A stretch of DNA of 38,550 nt from Candidatus Saccharimonadota bacterium (GCA_017432365.1 JAFRJG010000008.1:1-38550), one strand, 5' to 3'; counted from the stretch's first letter, positions 1-8,245 are shown. Notes: generated by a model not told the origin, from the letters alone. Translations and numbers: made by a program.

Positions 1-105
1 AACGGAGGGAACTTCGGAGGAAACGCTGCGGCGGAAGAGCCAGCGACGAGCAATGATGCTCCGCAAGATGAGGAGCCGATTGACCTGTCCGAGATTCCTT
101 TTTAG
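1..105 (+). CDS. ssb: Single-stranded DNA-binding protein, C-terminal end (partial)
   Basis: The window opens inside this gene; only the last 34 codons and the TAG stop are present. The visible part is a Gly/Asn-rich then acidic linker ending in DLSEIPF. An acidic tip ending in IPF is the hallmark of bacterial SSB and is the docking site for replication and repair proteins. The next gene is rpsR, and ssb followed by rpsR is a common bacterial order, usually with rpsF upstream. The OB-fold lies outside the window, so the call rests on the tail and the neighbour. Confidence 0.85.
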   Translation, partial: NGGNFGGNAAAEEPATSNDAPQDEEPIDLSEIPF

Positions 106-111
106 GATTTT

Positions 112-220
112 GTTCAAGTTGGCGAATTACTGCGTTAGGCTTTGCGTTGCTCAGTCAACGTACCTGAAGTACGTCTCCTTCCGCTACTCAAGCCTGCCTT
201 GTACTTCATCCAATTTGAAC
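112..220 (+). ncRNA. Structured 3'-UTR element, copy 1 of 3
   Basis: Starts 6 nt after the ssb stop. Three nested helices can be drawn: an outer helix GTTCAAGTTGG (112-122) with CCAATTTGAAC (210-220), a middle helix AGGCTT (137-142) with AAGCCT (190-195), and an apical hairpin ACGTAC/GTACGT (158-163/169-174) with a 5-nt loop. Copy 2 lies at 455-556 and copy 3 at 11890-11995. The single G-T pair in the outer helix pairs only in RNA of the + strand, weakly favouring a + transcript. Function is unknown; it could stabilise or terminate mRNA. Confidence 0.7.
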
Positions 221-224
221 AAGA

Positions 225-230
225 TATAAT
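225..230 (+). promoter_or_regulatory. -10 box upstream of rpsR
   Basis: TATAAT just downstream of repeat copy 1. The predicted transcript start is near 237, giving a leader of about 14 nt that contains the purine-rich ribosome site AGAGGA before the ATG at 251. rpsR could therefore be transcribed separately from ssb. Confidence 0.5.
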
Positions 231-250
231 AATAATCAAGAGGAAATAAT

Positions 251-448
251 ATGAGAAGAATGAAAGTTGATGCGAATCTGTATTTTGATTACAGAGACGT
301 GAAGACCTTGCAGAAGTTTTTAGACCCGTATGGGCGAATTGAAGCGGGGGCGCGAACGGGGCTAACCGCGAAGCAGCAGAGACAGTTGGCGGTGGCGGTG
401 AAGCGTGCGCGGCATTTGGCGCTTTTGCCTTTTGTTTCTGCGGCGTAA
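251..448 (+). CDS. rpsR: 30S ribosomal protein S18
   Basis: A 65-residue basic protein of the small ribosomal subunit, which binds 16S rRNA in the platform next to S6. The family signature is visible: a core of type [17 protein letters not shown] followed by the R-rich [24 protein letters not shown] segment split over residues 38-61. The length matches short S18 proteins. The start at 251 follows AGAGGA at 7-nt spacing. It sits between ssb and efp and is flanked on both sides by copies of a structured repeat. Confidence 0.97.
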   Translation: MRRMKVDANLYFDYRDVKTLQKFLDPYGRIEAGARTGLTAKQQRQLAVAVKRARHLALLPFVSAA

Positions 449-454
449 ATTTTG

Positions 455-556
455 TGAAATTCCGAATTACTGCGTTAGGCTTTGCGTTGCTCAGTCGACG
501 TATGTCAAATACGTCTCCTTCCGCTACTCAAGCCTGCCTTGTACTTCGGAATTTCA
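455..556 (+). ncRNA. Structured 3'-UTR element, copy 2 of 3
   Basis: Starts 6 nt after the rpsR stop. The outer helix TGAAATTCCGAA (455-466) with TTCGGAATTTCA (545-556) is a perfect 12 bp but has a different sequence from copy 1. The middle helix AGGCTT/AAGCCT (477-482/530-535) is identical to copy 1. The apical hairpin GACGTAT/ATACGTC (497-503/509-515) swaps a C-G pair of copy 1 for a T-A pair and has loop GTCAA. The single-stranded core flanking the hairpin is identical to copy 1. Confidence 0.72.
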
Positions 557-593
557 ATAAAATTTGAAAAACTTAAATAAAGGAGGATTTGTT

Positions 594-1157
594 GTGTATG
601 GTCCGACAGATTTGAAGAAAAATGTGTTGATTACGCTTGACGGGCAGCCGTACAAGGTCGTTGAGTATTCGCAGAAAGTAATGGGGAGAGGGGGATCGAT
701 TGTGAACGTGAAAGTGAAGAACTTAATCACTGGAGCGTTATTGCCGAAGACGTTTAAGGGTCAAGAGAAGATTGAGCCGGCGGAAGTGACGACGCGAAAA
801 GTGCAGTATCTGTACAAAGATGACGAGAAGTTTTATTTTATGGACCCGGCATCGTTCGAGCAGTATGAGCTGTTGAATGATTTGGTGGGAGATGCGAAAG
901 ATTTTATGAAAGAGGGGGACGAAATGGAGATTCAGTTTTATAATGGGACGGCAATTAACTTGGTGTTGCCGAAGAATCTTTGGCTAGAGGTCACATATAC
1001 AGAGACGGCAGTGAAAGGCGATACTTCGACGTCAGTGATGAAAGATGCGACGCTCGAGACGGGTGTGGTTGTGAAAGTTCCGGCGTTTATTAAAGTCGGA
1101 GATGTGATTTCTGTAGATACTGAAACTTATGCGTATCGAGAACGCAAGAACAAGTAG
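594..1157 (+). CDS. efp: Translation elongation factor P
   Basis: EF-P (187 aa from this start; the E. coli protein is 188) binds ribosomes stalled on polyproline and promotes peptide bond formation. The KOW-like N-domain with LITLDGQPYKVVEY and two OB-type domains are visible, ending in the conserved IKVGDVISVDTETYAYRER. A longer ATG frame opens at 564, but AGGAGG at 581-586 lies inside it and is ideally spaced to GTG at 594, so GTG is chosen. The tip loop reads VMGRGG where lysine-type EF-P has KPGKG, so the residue normally modified is an arginine. Confidence 0.95.
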   Translation: MYGPTDLKKNVLITLDGQPYKVVEYSQKVMGRGGSIVNVKVKNLITGALLPKTFKGQEKIEPAEVTTRKVQYLYKDDEKFYFMDPASFEQYELLNDLVGDAKDFMKEGDEMEIQFYNGTAINLVLPKNLWLEVTYTETAVKGDTSTSVMKDATLETGVVVKVPAFIKVGDVISVDTETYAYRERKNK

Positions 1158-1190
1158 AATTACTCAGAATAGCGAGCTACTAAAGATTGT

Positions 1191-1745
1191 ATGGTAGTAA
1201 GTCGAGCTGAGTATAAGTTAGAGGGAGCCGTACGGGCGTTTAATTTTGATTTTCGGGGGAAGACGGTGTTAGATATTGGGTCGAGTACGGGAGGGTTTAC
1301 GGAGTATGCGTTAAAGAAAGGGGCGCAGAAGGTGATAGCGGTAGAGAAGGGAACGAGGCAAATGAAAGCGCCCCTCAGATTCGATTCGAGGATTGAATTA
1401 CATGAGAAGACAGATATATTCGAGTTTAGGACGAGCGAGAGGATTAATGTAATTTTAGCGGACGTGTCGTTCGTGAGTTTGCGCAAGGTTCTCGCTTATG
1501 CTAAGACGGAACTAGCGACGAAGGAAACGAGATTTTTGGTAATGTTAAAACCGCAATTCGAGGCGAGACAAGAGCAGTTGGTGCGAGGAGTGGTAAAAAA
1601 TGAGAAAATGAGGCGGGAGATTTTGGCACAGTTTGAAGAATGGTTGAAAGAGAACGGACTAGTGATTTTACAGAAGCGAGATAATGTCGTGAAGGGGAAG
1701 AATGGGAACGTCGAGCGGTTTTACGATTTATGTCTTGAAAAATAA
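1191..1745 (+). CDS. TlyA-like rRNA methyltransferase (FtsJ fold), S4 domain missing
   Basis: A 184-residue SAM-dependent methyltransferase. VVSRAEYKLEGA is the TlyA entry motif, followed by the SAM-binding LDIGSSTGGFTEYAL, then ILADVSFVSLR and LVMLKPQFE, which carry acidic and lysine catalytic-type residues, and a GNVERFYDL end. TlyA-family enzymes 2'-O-methylate rRNA and normally carry an N-terminal S4 RNA-binding domain of about 60 residues. Here a TAG in frame just upstream and the efp stop 33 nt away leave no room for it. No clear ribosome site precedes the ATG. Likely co-transcribed with efp. Confidence 0.8.
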   Translation: MVVSRAEYKLEGAVRAFNFDFRGKTVLDIGSSTGGFTEYALKKGAQKVIAVEKGTRQMKAPLRFDSRIELHEKTDIFEFRTSERINVILADVSFVSLRKVLAYAKTELATKETRFLVMLKPQFEARQEQLVRGVVKNEKMRREILAQFEEWLKENGLVILQKRDNVVKGKNGNVERFYDLCLEK

Positions 1746-1757
1746 AACATAAGCCTT

Positions 1758-1763
1758 TATAAT
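1758..1763 (+). promoter_or_regulatory. pilM -10 box, near-leaderless start
   Basis: TATAAT whose last base is 7 nt before the predicted transcript start at 1770; the pilM ATG begins at 1771. There is no ribosome-binding site between box and start codon, so the mRNA would carry a leader of about one base. It heads the pilus operon. Confidence 0.55.
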
Positions 1764-1770
1764 TGACCTT

Positions 1771-2817
1771 ATGAATATCTTGAAAGGTGTGGGCGACTTC
1801 TTCGCGATGGATATCGGAACGACTTCGCTTAGAATTGTGCAGTTGTCGGGGGAGGCGTCGAGGGGTTGGAGCTTACAGCGGTATGCTTATGTGCCGGTTG
1901 ATGAGCGAACGATTCAAGATTCGAGCGACTTGGGACGGAAGAAGTTTCAGGATATTGTGATGAATGCGGTGAAACAGGCGGGGATTCGGACGAAGAATAT
2001 TGCGATTGGGCTACCAGCGGGACGAACATTTACGTCGATTGTGGAAGTCGATAATCAAGATCCGAAAGATTTAATAAAGACCGTAAAATATCAGCTTGAC
2101 CAGTATATTCCGATGGCAGCAGATGAAGCAAAGGCGGATTATGTGGTGCTCGGAACGAGTCCGAACGACCCGAAAAAAGCGGAGGTGCTCGTCTCTTCGA
2201 CGGCGAAGACGTATGCGGAGTCGATGTTAGATATGGTGGAAGCGATGGGGCTGAATGTGGTAGCGATGGAGCCGGAGCCGTTGGCGATGGCGCGAGCGTT
2301 GATGCCGATGGGGGCGGTCGATGCGAGGATGATTGTTGACTTAGGCGAGAGGTCAACGGACTTAGTAGTAGTGTTTCAGGGGGCGCCGAGATTGGTGCGT
2401 TCGATTCCGGGCGGATTCCAGTCGTTAGTGAAGGCGGTGGCGAGTGCGTTGTCGATTAAAGAAGACCAGGCGCGTCAGTTTATTCTGAAGTTCGGCTTAG
2501 CACAAGATAAGCTGGAAGGGAAGATTTTCCAGGCGCTCGACCCGACACTGGAAGGGTTCTCGTCAGAATTAACAAAGTCGGTGCTGTTCTTCCAGAATAA
2601 ATATACGAATGTGAAAGTTGGCGGAATTGTGTTGTCGGGGTTTGCGGAGATTATTCCGTTTATTGCCGAGTATATCGAAGCGAAGACGGATGTGCCGACG
2701 TTGCAAGGGAATCCGTGGCAGATGGTACGGGTTTCTCCGGAACAGCAGAATGCGTTGATTAACGTGGCGAGTGAATTTGCGGTGGCGATTGGCTTGGCAG
2801 AAAGGAGTAATGCGTAA
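1771..2817 (+). CDS. pilM: Type IV pilus assembly protein PilM
   Basis: Cytoplasmic actin-like ATPase (348 aa, about the usual length) that with PilN and PilO forms the inner-membrane alignment complex of type IV pili. Actin-fold nucleotide motifs are visible: AMDIGTTSLRIVQL near residue 13, MIVDLGERSTDLVVV near 190 and GGIVLSGFAEIIPF near 285. There is no signal peptide or membrane segment, as expected. It overlaps pilN by one base (TAATG), implying translational coupling. First gene of the pilus operon. Confidence 0.93.
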   Translation: MNILKGVGDFFAMDIGTTSLRIVQLSGEASRGWSLQRYAYVPVDERTIQDSSDLGRKKFQDIVMNAVKQAGIRTKNIAIGLPAGRTFTSIVEVDNQDPKDLIKTVKYQLDQYIPMAADEAKADYVVLGTSPNDPKKAEVLVSSTAKTYAESMLDMVEAMGLNVVAMEPEPLAMARALMPMGAVDARMIVDLGERSTDLVVVFQGAPRLVRSIPGGFQSLVKAVASALSIKEDQARQFILKFGLAQDKLEGKIFQALDPTLEGFSSELTKSVLFFQNKYTNVKVGGIVLSGFAEIIPFIAEYIEAKTDVPTLQGNPWQMVRVSPEQQNALINVASEFAVAIGLAERSNA

Positions 2818-3989
2818 TGTATGAGATTAACCTAGTTCCGGACGTTAAAGCGGAAGCGATTCGTGCGCAAAAGGTACGGAATTTGATTTTCTTTGTATCG
2901 GGGACGGTCTCGGCAATTGCGATTGGGTTGGTAGTTTTATTAGTGTTGATTAAAGCGGGACAAGATATTACATTGGGGTCGCAAGACAAGCGATTGGAGC
3001 TGTTGTCGGGAAAATTGGAAGAGTATGATGGATTGGAAGAAATCTTGACGATTCAGAGTCAGCTTGAAAGCTTGGAGAATATCCGTACGAACAAGAAAGT
3101 GTTTTCGCGGGTGTTTGCGATTTTGGCGGCGGTCGTACCGACGGGGGCGGATTCGGTGACGCTATCGAAAGTGGACGTAGATATGAACGAGGCGATATTG
3201 TCGATTGAAGGGCAGGCGAATGCGGGGGAGGGGACGGACGGTGTGGACTATCGAGTCTTGGAAGCGTTTTCGAAGCAAGTGGGCTTGATGAAATATGATT
3301 ATGGACGGTATGTGGATGAGTCTGGGAATCAGATTCCGACGATGTGTATTCGCGAGACGGATGAGAATGGTGTAACGTTGAAAGATGAGAAAGGGAATGT
3401 ATATGGGATTTGGGCGAAAAGCGTGAGGGGGTGTGACCCGAGTCAGAAGAGCGAGGAGGGCGATGTAACGGTTGATGAGGAGGCGGTCGAGGAAGCGTTG
3501 AACGAAAATGAAGAAGAGCAAGGTGAGAATGTAGAAACGGAAGGTGGAGATGCCGTGGAAACGGTACGGATTCCACGAACGCCGCTATATGACGATTGGT
3601 ATCGGAGCGGGTATATGTCGGAGTCAGGAGAGATTACGGGAGTGGCGCATTTCGAGAGTCAGTGTACGAATTATATGTTTACGAAAGACAAGAACGGGAA
3701 GATGGTGCCGATTGAGGAAAATAATTGTACGTTAGCGTTGGGCGATTTGGAAGTGACCGAATCGAGCAACGGGAAAGTTGAGGGCGGGGAATTGGTCTTG
3801 AGATTCGAGGCGCAGTTGTCGCTGAACGCGGCGGTGCTAGATTATAACAATAAGCATATGATTGCGGTGGCGCCGAGCGGAATGAGCAACGTGACGGATT
3901 CGTATATTCAGATTGGTTCGATTTTTAGCGAAAGAGCGGCAGATTTATGCGAAGAAGGCGATAAGACCTGTAACAAGGAGGAACAGTAA
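2817..3989 (+). CDS. pilN: Type IV pilus assembly protein PilN, enlarged
   Basis: An inner-membrane PilN-like protein that starts MYEINLVPDV, the conserved cytoplasmic N-terminus that docks into PilM, followed by one membrane segment at about residues 25-47 and a coiled-coil stretch to about 90. Typical PilN is about 190 aa; this one is 390. The extra part is an acidic, Glu/Asp-rich and Tyr-containing segment at about 170-300 with scattered cysteines, inside or after the periplasmic ferredoxin-like domain. On a monoderm-type cell this part would face outward. Confidence 0.85.
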   Translation: MYEINLVPDVKAEAIRAQKVRNLIFFVSGTVSAIAIGLVVLLVLIKAGQDITLGSQDKRLELLSGKLEEYDGLEEILTIQSQLESLENIRTNKKVFSRVFAILAAVVPTGADSVTLSKVDVDMNEAILSIEGQANAGEGTDGVDYRVLEAFSKQVGLMKYDYGRYVDESGNQIPTMCIRETDENGVTLKDEKGNVYGIWAKSVRGCDPSQKSEEGDVTVDEEAVEEALNENEEEQGENVETEGGDAVETVRIPRTPLYDDWYRSGYMSESGEITGVAHFESQCTNYMFTKDKNGKMVPIEENNCTLALGDLEVTESSNGKVEGGELVLRFEAQLSLNAAVLDYNNKHMIAVAPSGMSNVTDSYIQIGSIFSERAADLCEEGDKTCNKEEQ

Positions 3990-3994
3990 AGGTT

Positions 3995-4906
3995 ATGGCG
4001 GAAAAGGCACAGATGATAGGTAAGAAGCTGAAGATTAGTGAAGCACAGAAAAATATGTTCGGAGCAGTCGTGGGGGCTTCGATAGCGCTCGGGGCGTCGC
4101 TCGTGCTAGGGGTATATTTCTTGAAGCTGATTCGGTTTAACGCGAAAGTGATTTCTGAAAAAGATGATGCGATTGAAGGATATAGCGACGCGATTGAAAC
4201 AATTGGAGTTTGCAAGAAGCCGCGGTTTGGAGTCTATTCGCAGAACGAGCTAAAGAGCTGTGCGCCGAATGATATTGCAGTCAGTGATGTGTCTGGCTCG
4301 TTGCGCTCGAAAGTCATGGAAGAAATGGCACAGAACGAAAGTTTGGAGAGTGTGGGGCGAAGCGGGATTTCTGTCTGTATGGATGATAATACTGGCGAGC
4401 AGTTGAGTTATGAGAAATTGTTACGGCGTTATGAGAACTCCACGTCGGACGAAGAACGGGAAACGAACTTCCAGATTTTCGCGATGTGTTCGGCATTAAG
4501 AACCGTGCCAGATGCGTTGCCGGCGGCGAAGAATGAGCTGGCGTTGATGGCGAGCTTAGATAAGATTTTTAAGTTGTCGAATTGGGAGCCAGAGACGTTG
4601 TCGCCGGGCGACCCAGAAGAGGCGACGATTGCAGGATTGGGCGCGATTGGGGTGAATATTACGGCGGAGACGGATGTGCCGACGGTGATTCGGATTTTGC
4701 AAAACATCGAAAAGAGTATTCGCGAGATTGGAGTACAGTCGGCGTCGATTGAATGGTCGAACGGACAGTTGCAGTTTAACGCGAAAGCGACAGCGTATTA
4801 TACGGAAGTGGCAGGATTGCATGAGGGGATTGAGACGGTGGACGGCAGAGGAATTGTCACGAAAGCGTTAAACGGGGAGGAAGAAGGAGAAGATGAAAAC
4901 ATCTGA
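3995..4906 (+). CDS. pilO: PilO-like pilus alignment-complex protein
   Basis: A 303-residue membrane protein: a basic cytoplasmic start, one membrane helix at about residues 26-48, then an extracytoplasmic region. Position directly after pilN, topology and size suggest PilO, the partner that heterodimerises with PilN. Sequence motifs are weak, so the call relies on synteny. The far C-terminus (about 215-290) resembles the small ferredoxin-like domain typical of PilO. The end overlaps the next gene by 14 nt. Confidence 0.65.
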   Translation: MAEKAQMIGKKLKISEAQKNMFGAVVGASIALGASLVLGVYFLKLIRFNAKVISEKDDAIEGYSDAIETIGVCKKPRFGVYSQNELKSCAPNDIAVSDVSGSLRSKVMEEMAQNESLESVGRSGISVCMDDNTGEQLSYEKLLRRYENSTSDEERETNFQIFAMCSALRTVPDALPAAKNELALMASLDKIFKLSNWEPETLSPGDPEEATIAGLGAIGVNITAETDVPTVIRILQNIEKSIREIGVQSASIEWSNGQLQFNAKATAYYTEVAGLHEGIETVDGRGIVTKALNGEEEGEDENI

Positions 4907-5342
4907 TTATATTAGTGTCTTTACGATTGCGATTGCAGGGACAATTCTGGCCTATTTCTTGATGAACTATTTTTTGGGTGACCCGCTAGAGAAAACGGTG
5001 AGTTTCGAATACTTGGAGCCGGTGAGTGCGGAATTGGTGACGCCGGACAGCGAAGTGTTTAACGCGAGAGCGATTAACCCGACGGTGGAAGTGTTCGTAG
5101 GGTCGTGTGAAGACATAAATCATGACGGCGTGATTGATGAAGGCGAGTTAGTGGAATGTGGCGAAGCGCGAGGGGTGGATACCGGCGAGACCACGAGCGA
5201 GATAGATGAAGATATGGAGGCGACAGATACAACGGGGACAGAGACGGAAATGGAAACGAGTGGAGCGGCGGAGACGATTACGCCGAGTGAACAAGAGCAA
5301 CAAGCAGATAGAGCGGCGAGGCAAGAAACAGTAAGCGAATAG
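4893..5342 (+). CDS. Membrane-anchored pilus-operon protein with EF-hand loop
   Basis: 149 aa, in the place where pilP would stand. A membrane helix at about residues 7-28 is followed by an extracytoplasmic part. Residues 74-85 read DINHDGVIDEGE, a perfect 12-residue EF-hand calcium loop (Asp1, Asn3, Asp5, Gly6, Ile8, Asp9, Glu12), bracketed by Cys72 and Cys89. The remainder is a Thr/Glu-rich, low-complexity tail. A strong AGGAG precedes the ATG inside the end of the pilO-like gene. It does not look like proteobacterial PilP, and a role in calcium-sensitive pilus function is inference. Confidence 0.7.
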   Translation: MKTSDYISVFTIAIAGTILAYFLMNYFLGDPLEKTVSFEYLEPVSAELVTPDSEVFNARAINPTVEVFVGSCEDINHDGVIDEGELVECGEARGVDTGETTSEIDEDMEATDTTGTETEMETSGAAETITPSEQEQQADRAARQETVSE

Positions 5343-5351
5343 CGAGATAGC

Positions 5352-7121
5352 ATGGCATTATTGACGAAAGAGATGCAAGATAGAGTCGTGGCAGCCCTTC
5401 AAGATGAAGGGCTGGTTGACCCGGCGAAGTTGGCGGAAATTCGATCGAAGACGGAGGCGGCGAAACAGCCGATTCTGCCGGCGTTAGTGGAACAGAAGTT
5501 AGTAACGAACGAGACGATTGTGCATGCGACTGCTTTTGTAATGAAAGTGCCGTATGTGAATCTGCGTAACGTGCGGATGGAACAAGATGTGCTGATGAAT
5601 ATTCCGCAAGATGTGGCGCAACGTTCGATGGCAGTGCCGTTATGCTTGGAAGAGGGAAGACTCGCAGTAGCGATGTTGGACGTGACGAACGTACAGGCGA
5701 CGGACTATTTAGCGACGTTGATTAAGAAACCGATTCGGACGGTTATGGCGAGCGAGGAGGGGATTCGCGCGATTTTGATGCAGTATCGCAACGACTTTTC
5801 TAGCGTGAAGAAGGCGGCAAAGTCGTCGGAACAGGAACAAGCGCAGAAGTCGGCACGAAGCGGAAATGCGAAAGTAATTACGCAGGATTCGCCGATTTCT
5901 AAGGCGTTGACGACGATTCTTGACTTTGCGGCGAAGTCGAAGGCGTCGGATATTCATATTGAGCCGCTTGAAAATTCGTTGATTATCAGGTGTCGGATTG
6001 ACGGGGTGTTAAGGCAGGTGATGGATTTGCCGAAGGCGATTGAGCCGGCACTTGTGTCGAGAATTAAGATTTTGTCAAATTTGAAGATTGACGAGCACCG
6101 GATTCCGCAGGACGGGCAGTTCGCGGTGGTGGTTGATGATAGAGAGATTGACTTGCGTATCGCGATTTCTCCGGTCGTTTGGGGGGAGCAAGTAGTAATT
6201 CGGTTGCTTGATAAGTCGGGAACAGCGATGGAAGTGGAGAAGATGGGGATGACCGGACGGGCACTCAAGGCGGTAACGAACGGGATTGAGAAGCCGAACG
6301 GAATGATTCTGACTTCAGGACCGACGGGTTCAGGTAAGTCGACGACTTTGTATGCTTTGATTAAGAAGATTAAAAGTGAGGCGATTAATATCGTGACGCT
6401 TGAAGACCCGGTTGAATATAAGATGGACGGAGTGAACCAGATTCAGGTGAACGTAGATGCGGGGTTGACGTTTGCGTCGGGATTGAGGTCGATTTTGCGT
6501 CAAGACCCGGACGTGGTGATGGTTGGGGAGATTCGTGACTCGGAGACGGCGAACCTGGCGGTTCAGGCGGCGTTGACGGGGCACTTGGTGTTTTCTACGC
6601 TCCACACGAACTCGGCGGCTGGGATTATGCCGAGGTTGCTCGATATGGGGATTGAGCCGTTCTTGATTGCGTCGACGCTGAACACGGTGATTGGGCAGAG
6701 GTTGGTACGACGCGTGGCGGAGAAACGAGACATTGTTCAGTCGACGGAAATGGAGACGGAAGAGATTAACGAGGTGCTTGGAGACGTGTTGCCGAAGACG
6801 CAGGAAGAAGTGGCGAGATTGTCGGCAGATTTGGGGTATCCGAATTTGCCGGTGAAAAATGCGAAGGGTTATGCGCTAGCGAAGGGAATTGAAACGCGAG
6901 ATGCGCCGAGTGGGTATGTGGGGCGAGCGGGGCTTTATGAGGCAATTGAAGTAGATGAAGATATACAGAAGTTGATTGTGGCGCGTTCGACGGCGGGAGA
7001 TTTGATGAAGGTGGCGAAGGCGAAGGGGGTAATTACGATGCGACAGGACGGAATGTTAAAGGCGTTGTCGGGGATTACGTCGGTTTCCGAGGTCAATCGC
7101 GTGGCGAGTGATTTGGCTTAA
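5352..7121 (+). CDS. pilB: Pilus extension ATPase PilB
   Basis: Hexameric secretion-type ATPase (589 aa) that powers pilin polymerisation at the cytoplasmic face. An N-terminal MshEN/GspE-N-like domain (about 1-140) is followed by the core ATPase with Walker A GPTGSGKST at 323-331, the Asp box, Walker B DPDVVMVGEIRD from 385, and the His box LHTNSA. The C-terminal region that usually holds a four-cysteine zinc site contains no cysteine here, although the adjoining PSGYVGRAGLYE segment is kept. Close spacing to the preceding gene indicates one operon. Confidence 0.95.
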   Translation: MALLTKEMQDRVVAALQDEGLVDPAKLAEIRSKTEAAKQPILPALVEQKLVTNETIVHATAFVMKVPYVNLRNVRMEQDVLMNIPQDVAQRSMAVPLCLEEGRLAVAMLDVTNVQATDYLATLIKKPIRTVMASEEGIRAILMQYRNDFSSVKKAAKSSEQEQAQKSARSGNAKVITQDSPISKALTTILDFAAKSKASDIHIEPLENSLIIRCRIDGVLRQVMDLPKAIEPALVSRIKILSNLKIDEHRIPQDGQFAVVVDDREIDLRIAISPVVWGEQVVIRLLDKSGTAMEVEKMGMTGRALKAVTNGIEKPNGMILTSGPTGSGKSTTLYALIKKIKSEAINIVTLEDPVEYKMDGVNQIQVNVDAGLTFASGLRSILRQDPDVVMVGEIRDSETANLAVQAALTGHLVFSTLHTNSAAGIMPRLLDMGIEPFLIASTLNTVIGQRLVRRVAEKRDIVQSTEMETEEINEVLGDVLPKTQEEVARLSADLGYPNLPVKNAKGYALAKGIETRDAPSGYVGRAGLYEAIEVDEDIQKLIVARSTAGDLMKVAKAKGVITMRQDGMLKALSGITSVSEVNRVASDLA

Positions 7122-7147
7122 AAGATGTAGTTTTTTTAAAAAGCTTG

Positions 7148-7156
7148 TGGTAGAAT
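7148..7156 (+). promoter_or_regulatory. Extended -10 promoter of pilT
   Basis: TGG plus TAGAAT. Seven bases after the last T is position 7163, exactly the A of the pilT ATG, so the transcript would be leaderless. No ribosome site is present in the 41 nt between pilB and pilT. Confidence 0.55.
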
Positions 7157-7162
7157 TGAAGT

Positions 7163-8233
7163 ATGCAAAATAGTGGGCTGAGAATCGAGACTTTATTAGA
7201 AGAATGTATCAAGCGAGATGCTTCGGACATTCATTTACAGGTTGGATTGCCGCCGATTTTGAGGGTTGACGGTGAGTTGGTGGGAATTACGGGGATGCCG
7301 GTTTTGACGCCAGCTATGGTAGAACAGTTGGTGTTTTCTACGCTTGATGAGACGCAACAGAAGATTTTAATGCGAGATAAGGAATATGACTATTCCTTTG
7401 CGTTCGGAGAGTTGGGGCGGTTCCGCGCGAACGCGTTTCATGAGAAGGGGAATCTGGCTTGTGCGTTGAGGTTGATTCCGAATGTAATTAAGAACGTGGC
7501 GGATTTGGGGTTGCCGCCGGTTGTGGAAAGTTTTGCGGATTATCCGCGCGGGTTGGTTTTGGTAACTGGACCGACGGGTTCAGGGAAGTCAACGACCTTG
7601 GCGGCGATTGTTGACAAGATTAACCGAGAAAAAGCGGTACATATTTTGACGATTGAAGACCCGATTGAGTTTACGCATAAGTCGCAACGGTCGGTAGTAG
7701 TACAGCGCGAAGTACATTATGACACATTTTCTTTCTCGGCGGCGTTAAGGTCAGCACTTAGGGAGGACCCGGACGTGGTGTTGATTGGGGAGATGCGTGA
7801 CCTTGAGACGATTTCTTCGGCGATTACGATTGCAGAAACGGGACACTTGGTTTTAGCGACGCTCCACACAAACTCGGCGGCGCAGTCGATTGACCGAATG
7901 ATTGACGTATTCCCGTCTCATCAACAGCCACAGATTCGGACGCAGTTGTCGAATATGTTGATGGCGATTTGTGCGCAGAGGCTGATTCCGGCGATTGGCG
8001 GGGGAAGAATTGCGGCGGCAGAGATTATGGTGGCGAACTCGGCGATTCGGTCGTTGGTGCGTGAAGGGAAAACACATCAAATCGACTCGATGATTCAGAC
8101 GGGGGCGAGTCAAGGAATGCAGACGATGGATGCAACTTTGGCGAAGCTGGTTCAGATGGGAACAGTGACATTTAACGATGCGCGAGATTTCGCGGTGGAT
8201 GTAGAAAACTTCGAGCGATTAGCTAGAGGATAA
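7163..8233 (+). CDS. pilT: Pilus retraction ATPase PilT
   Basis: Hexameric ATPase (356 aa, usual PilT length) that depolymerises pili to give retraction and twitching. Walker A GPTGSGKST lies at 136-144, followed by ILTIEDPIEF, Walker B DPDVVLIGEMRD, and the His box TLHTNSA. The PilT-specific AIRNLIRE motif appears as AIRSLVREGK near residue 290, which separates it from PilB. It has its own predicted promoter between pilB and pilT, so extension and retraction motors may be expressed separately. Confidence 0.95.
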   Translation: MQNSGLRIETLLEECIKRDASDIHLQVGLPPILRVDGELVGITGMPVLTPAMVEQLVFSTLDETQQKILMRDKEYDYSFAFGELGRFRANAFHEKGNLACALRLIPNVIKNVADLGLPPVVESFADYPRGLVLVTGPTGSGKSTTLAAIVDKINREKAVHILTIEDPIEFTHKSQRSVVVQREVHYDTFSFSAALRSALREDPDVVLIGEMRDLETISSAITIAETGHLVLATLHTNSAAQSIDRMIDVFPSHQQPQIRTQLSNMLMAICAQRLIPAIGGGRIAAAEIMVANSAIRSLVREGKTHQIDSMIQTGASQGMQTMDATLAKLVQMGTVTFNDARDFAVDVENFERLARG

Positions 8234-8245
8234 GTTGGGCGAGAA

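Noticed and set aside
112-556. MITE or insertion-sequence remnant
   Set aside because: The terminal inverted repeats differ completely between copies, with no target duplications; RNA structure explains them better.
2968-3576. Long minus-strand open frame opposite pilN
   Set aside because: His/Pro/Ser-rich shadow of a real gene, a product of the strongly biased codon use. The same applies at 12413-13105 and 10608-11120.
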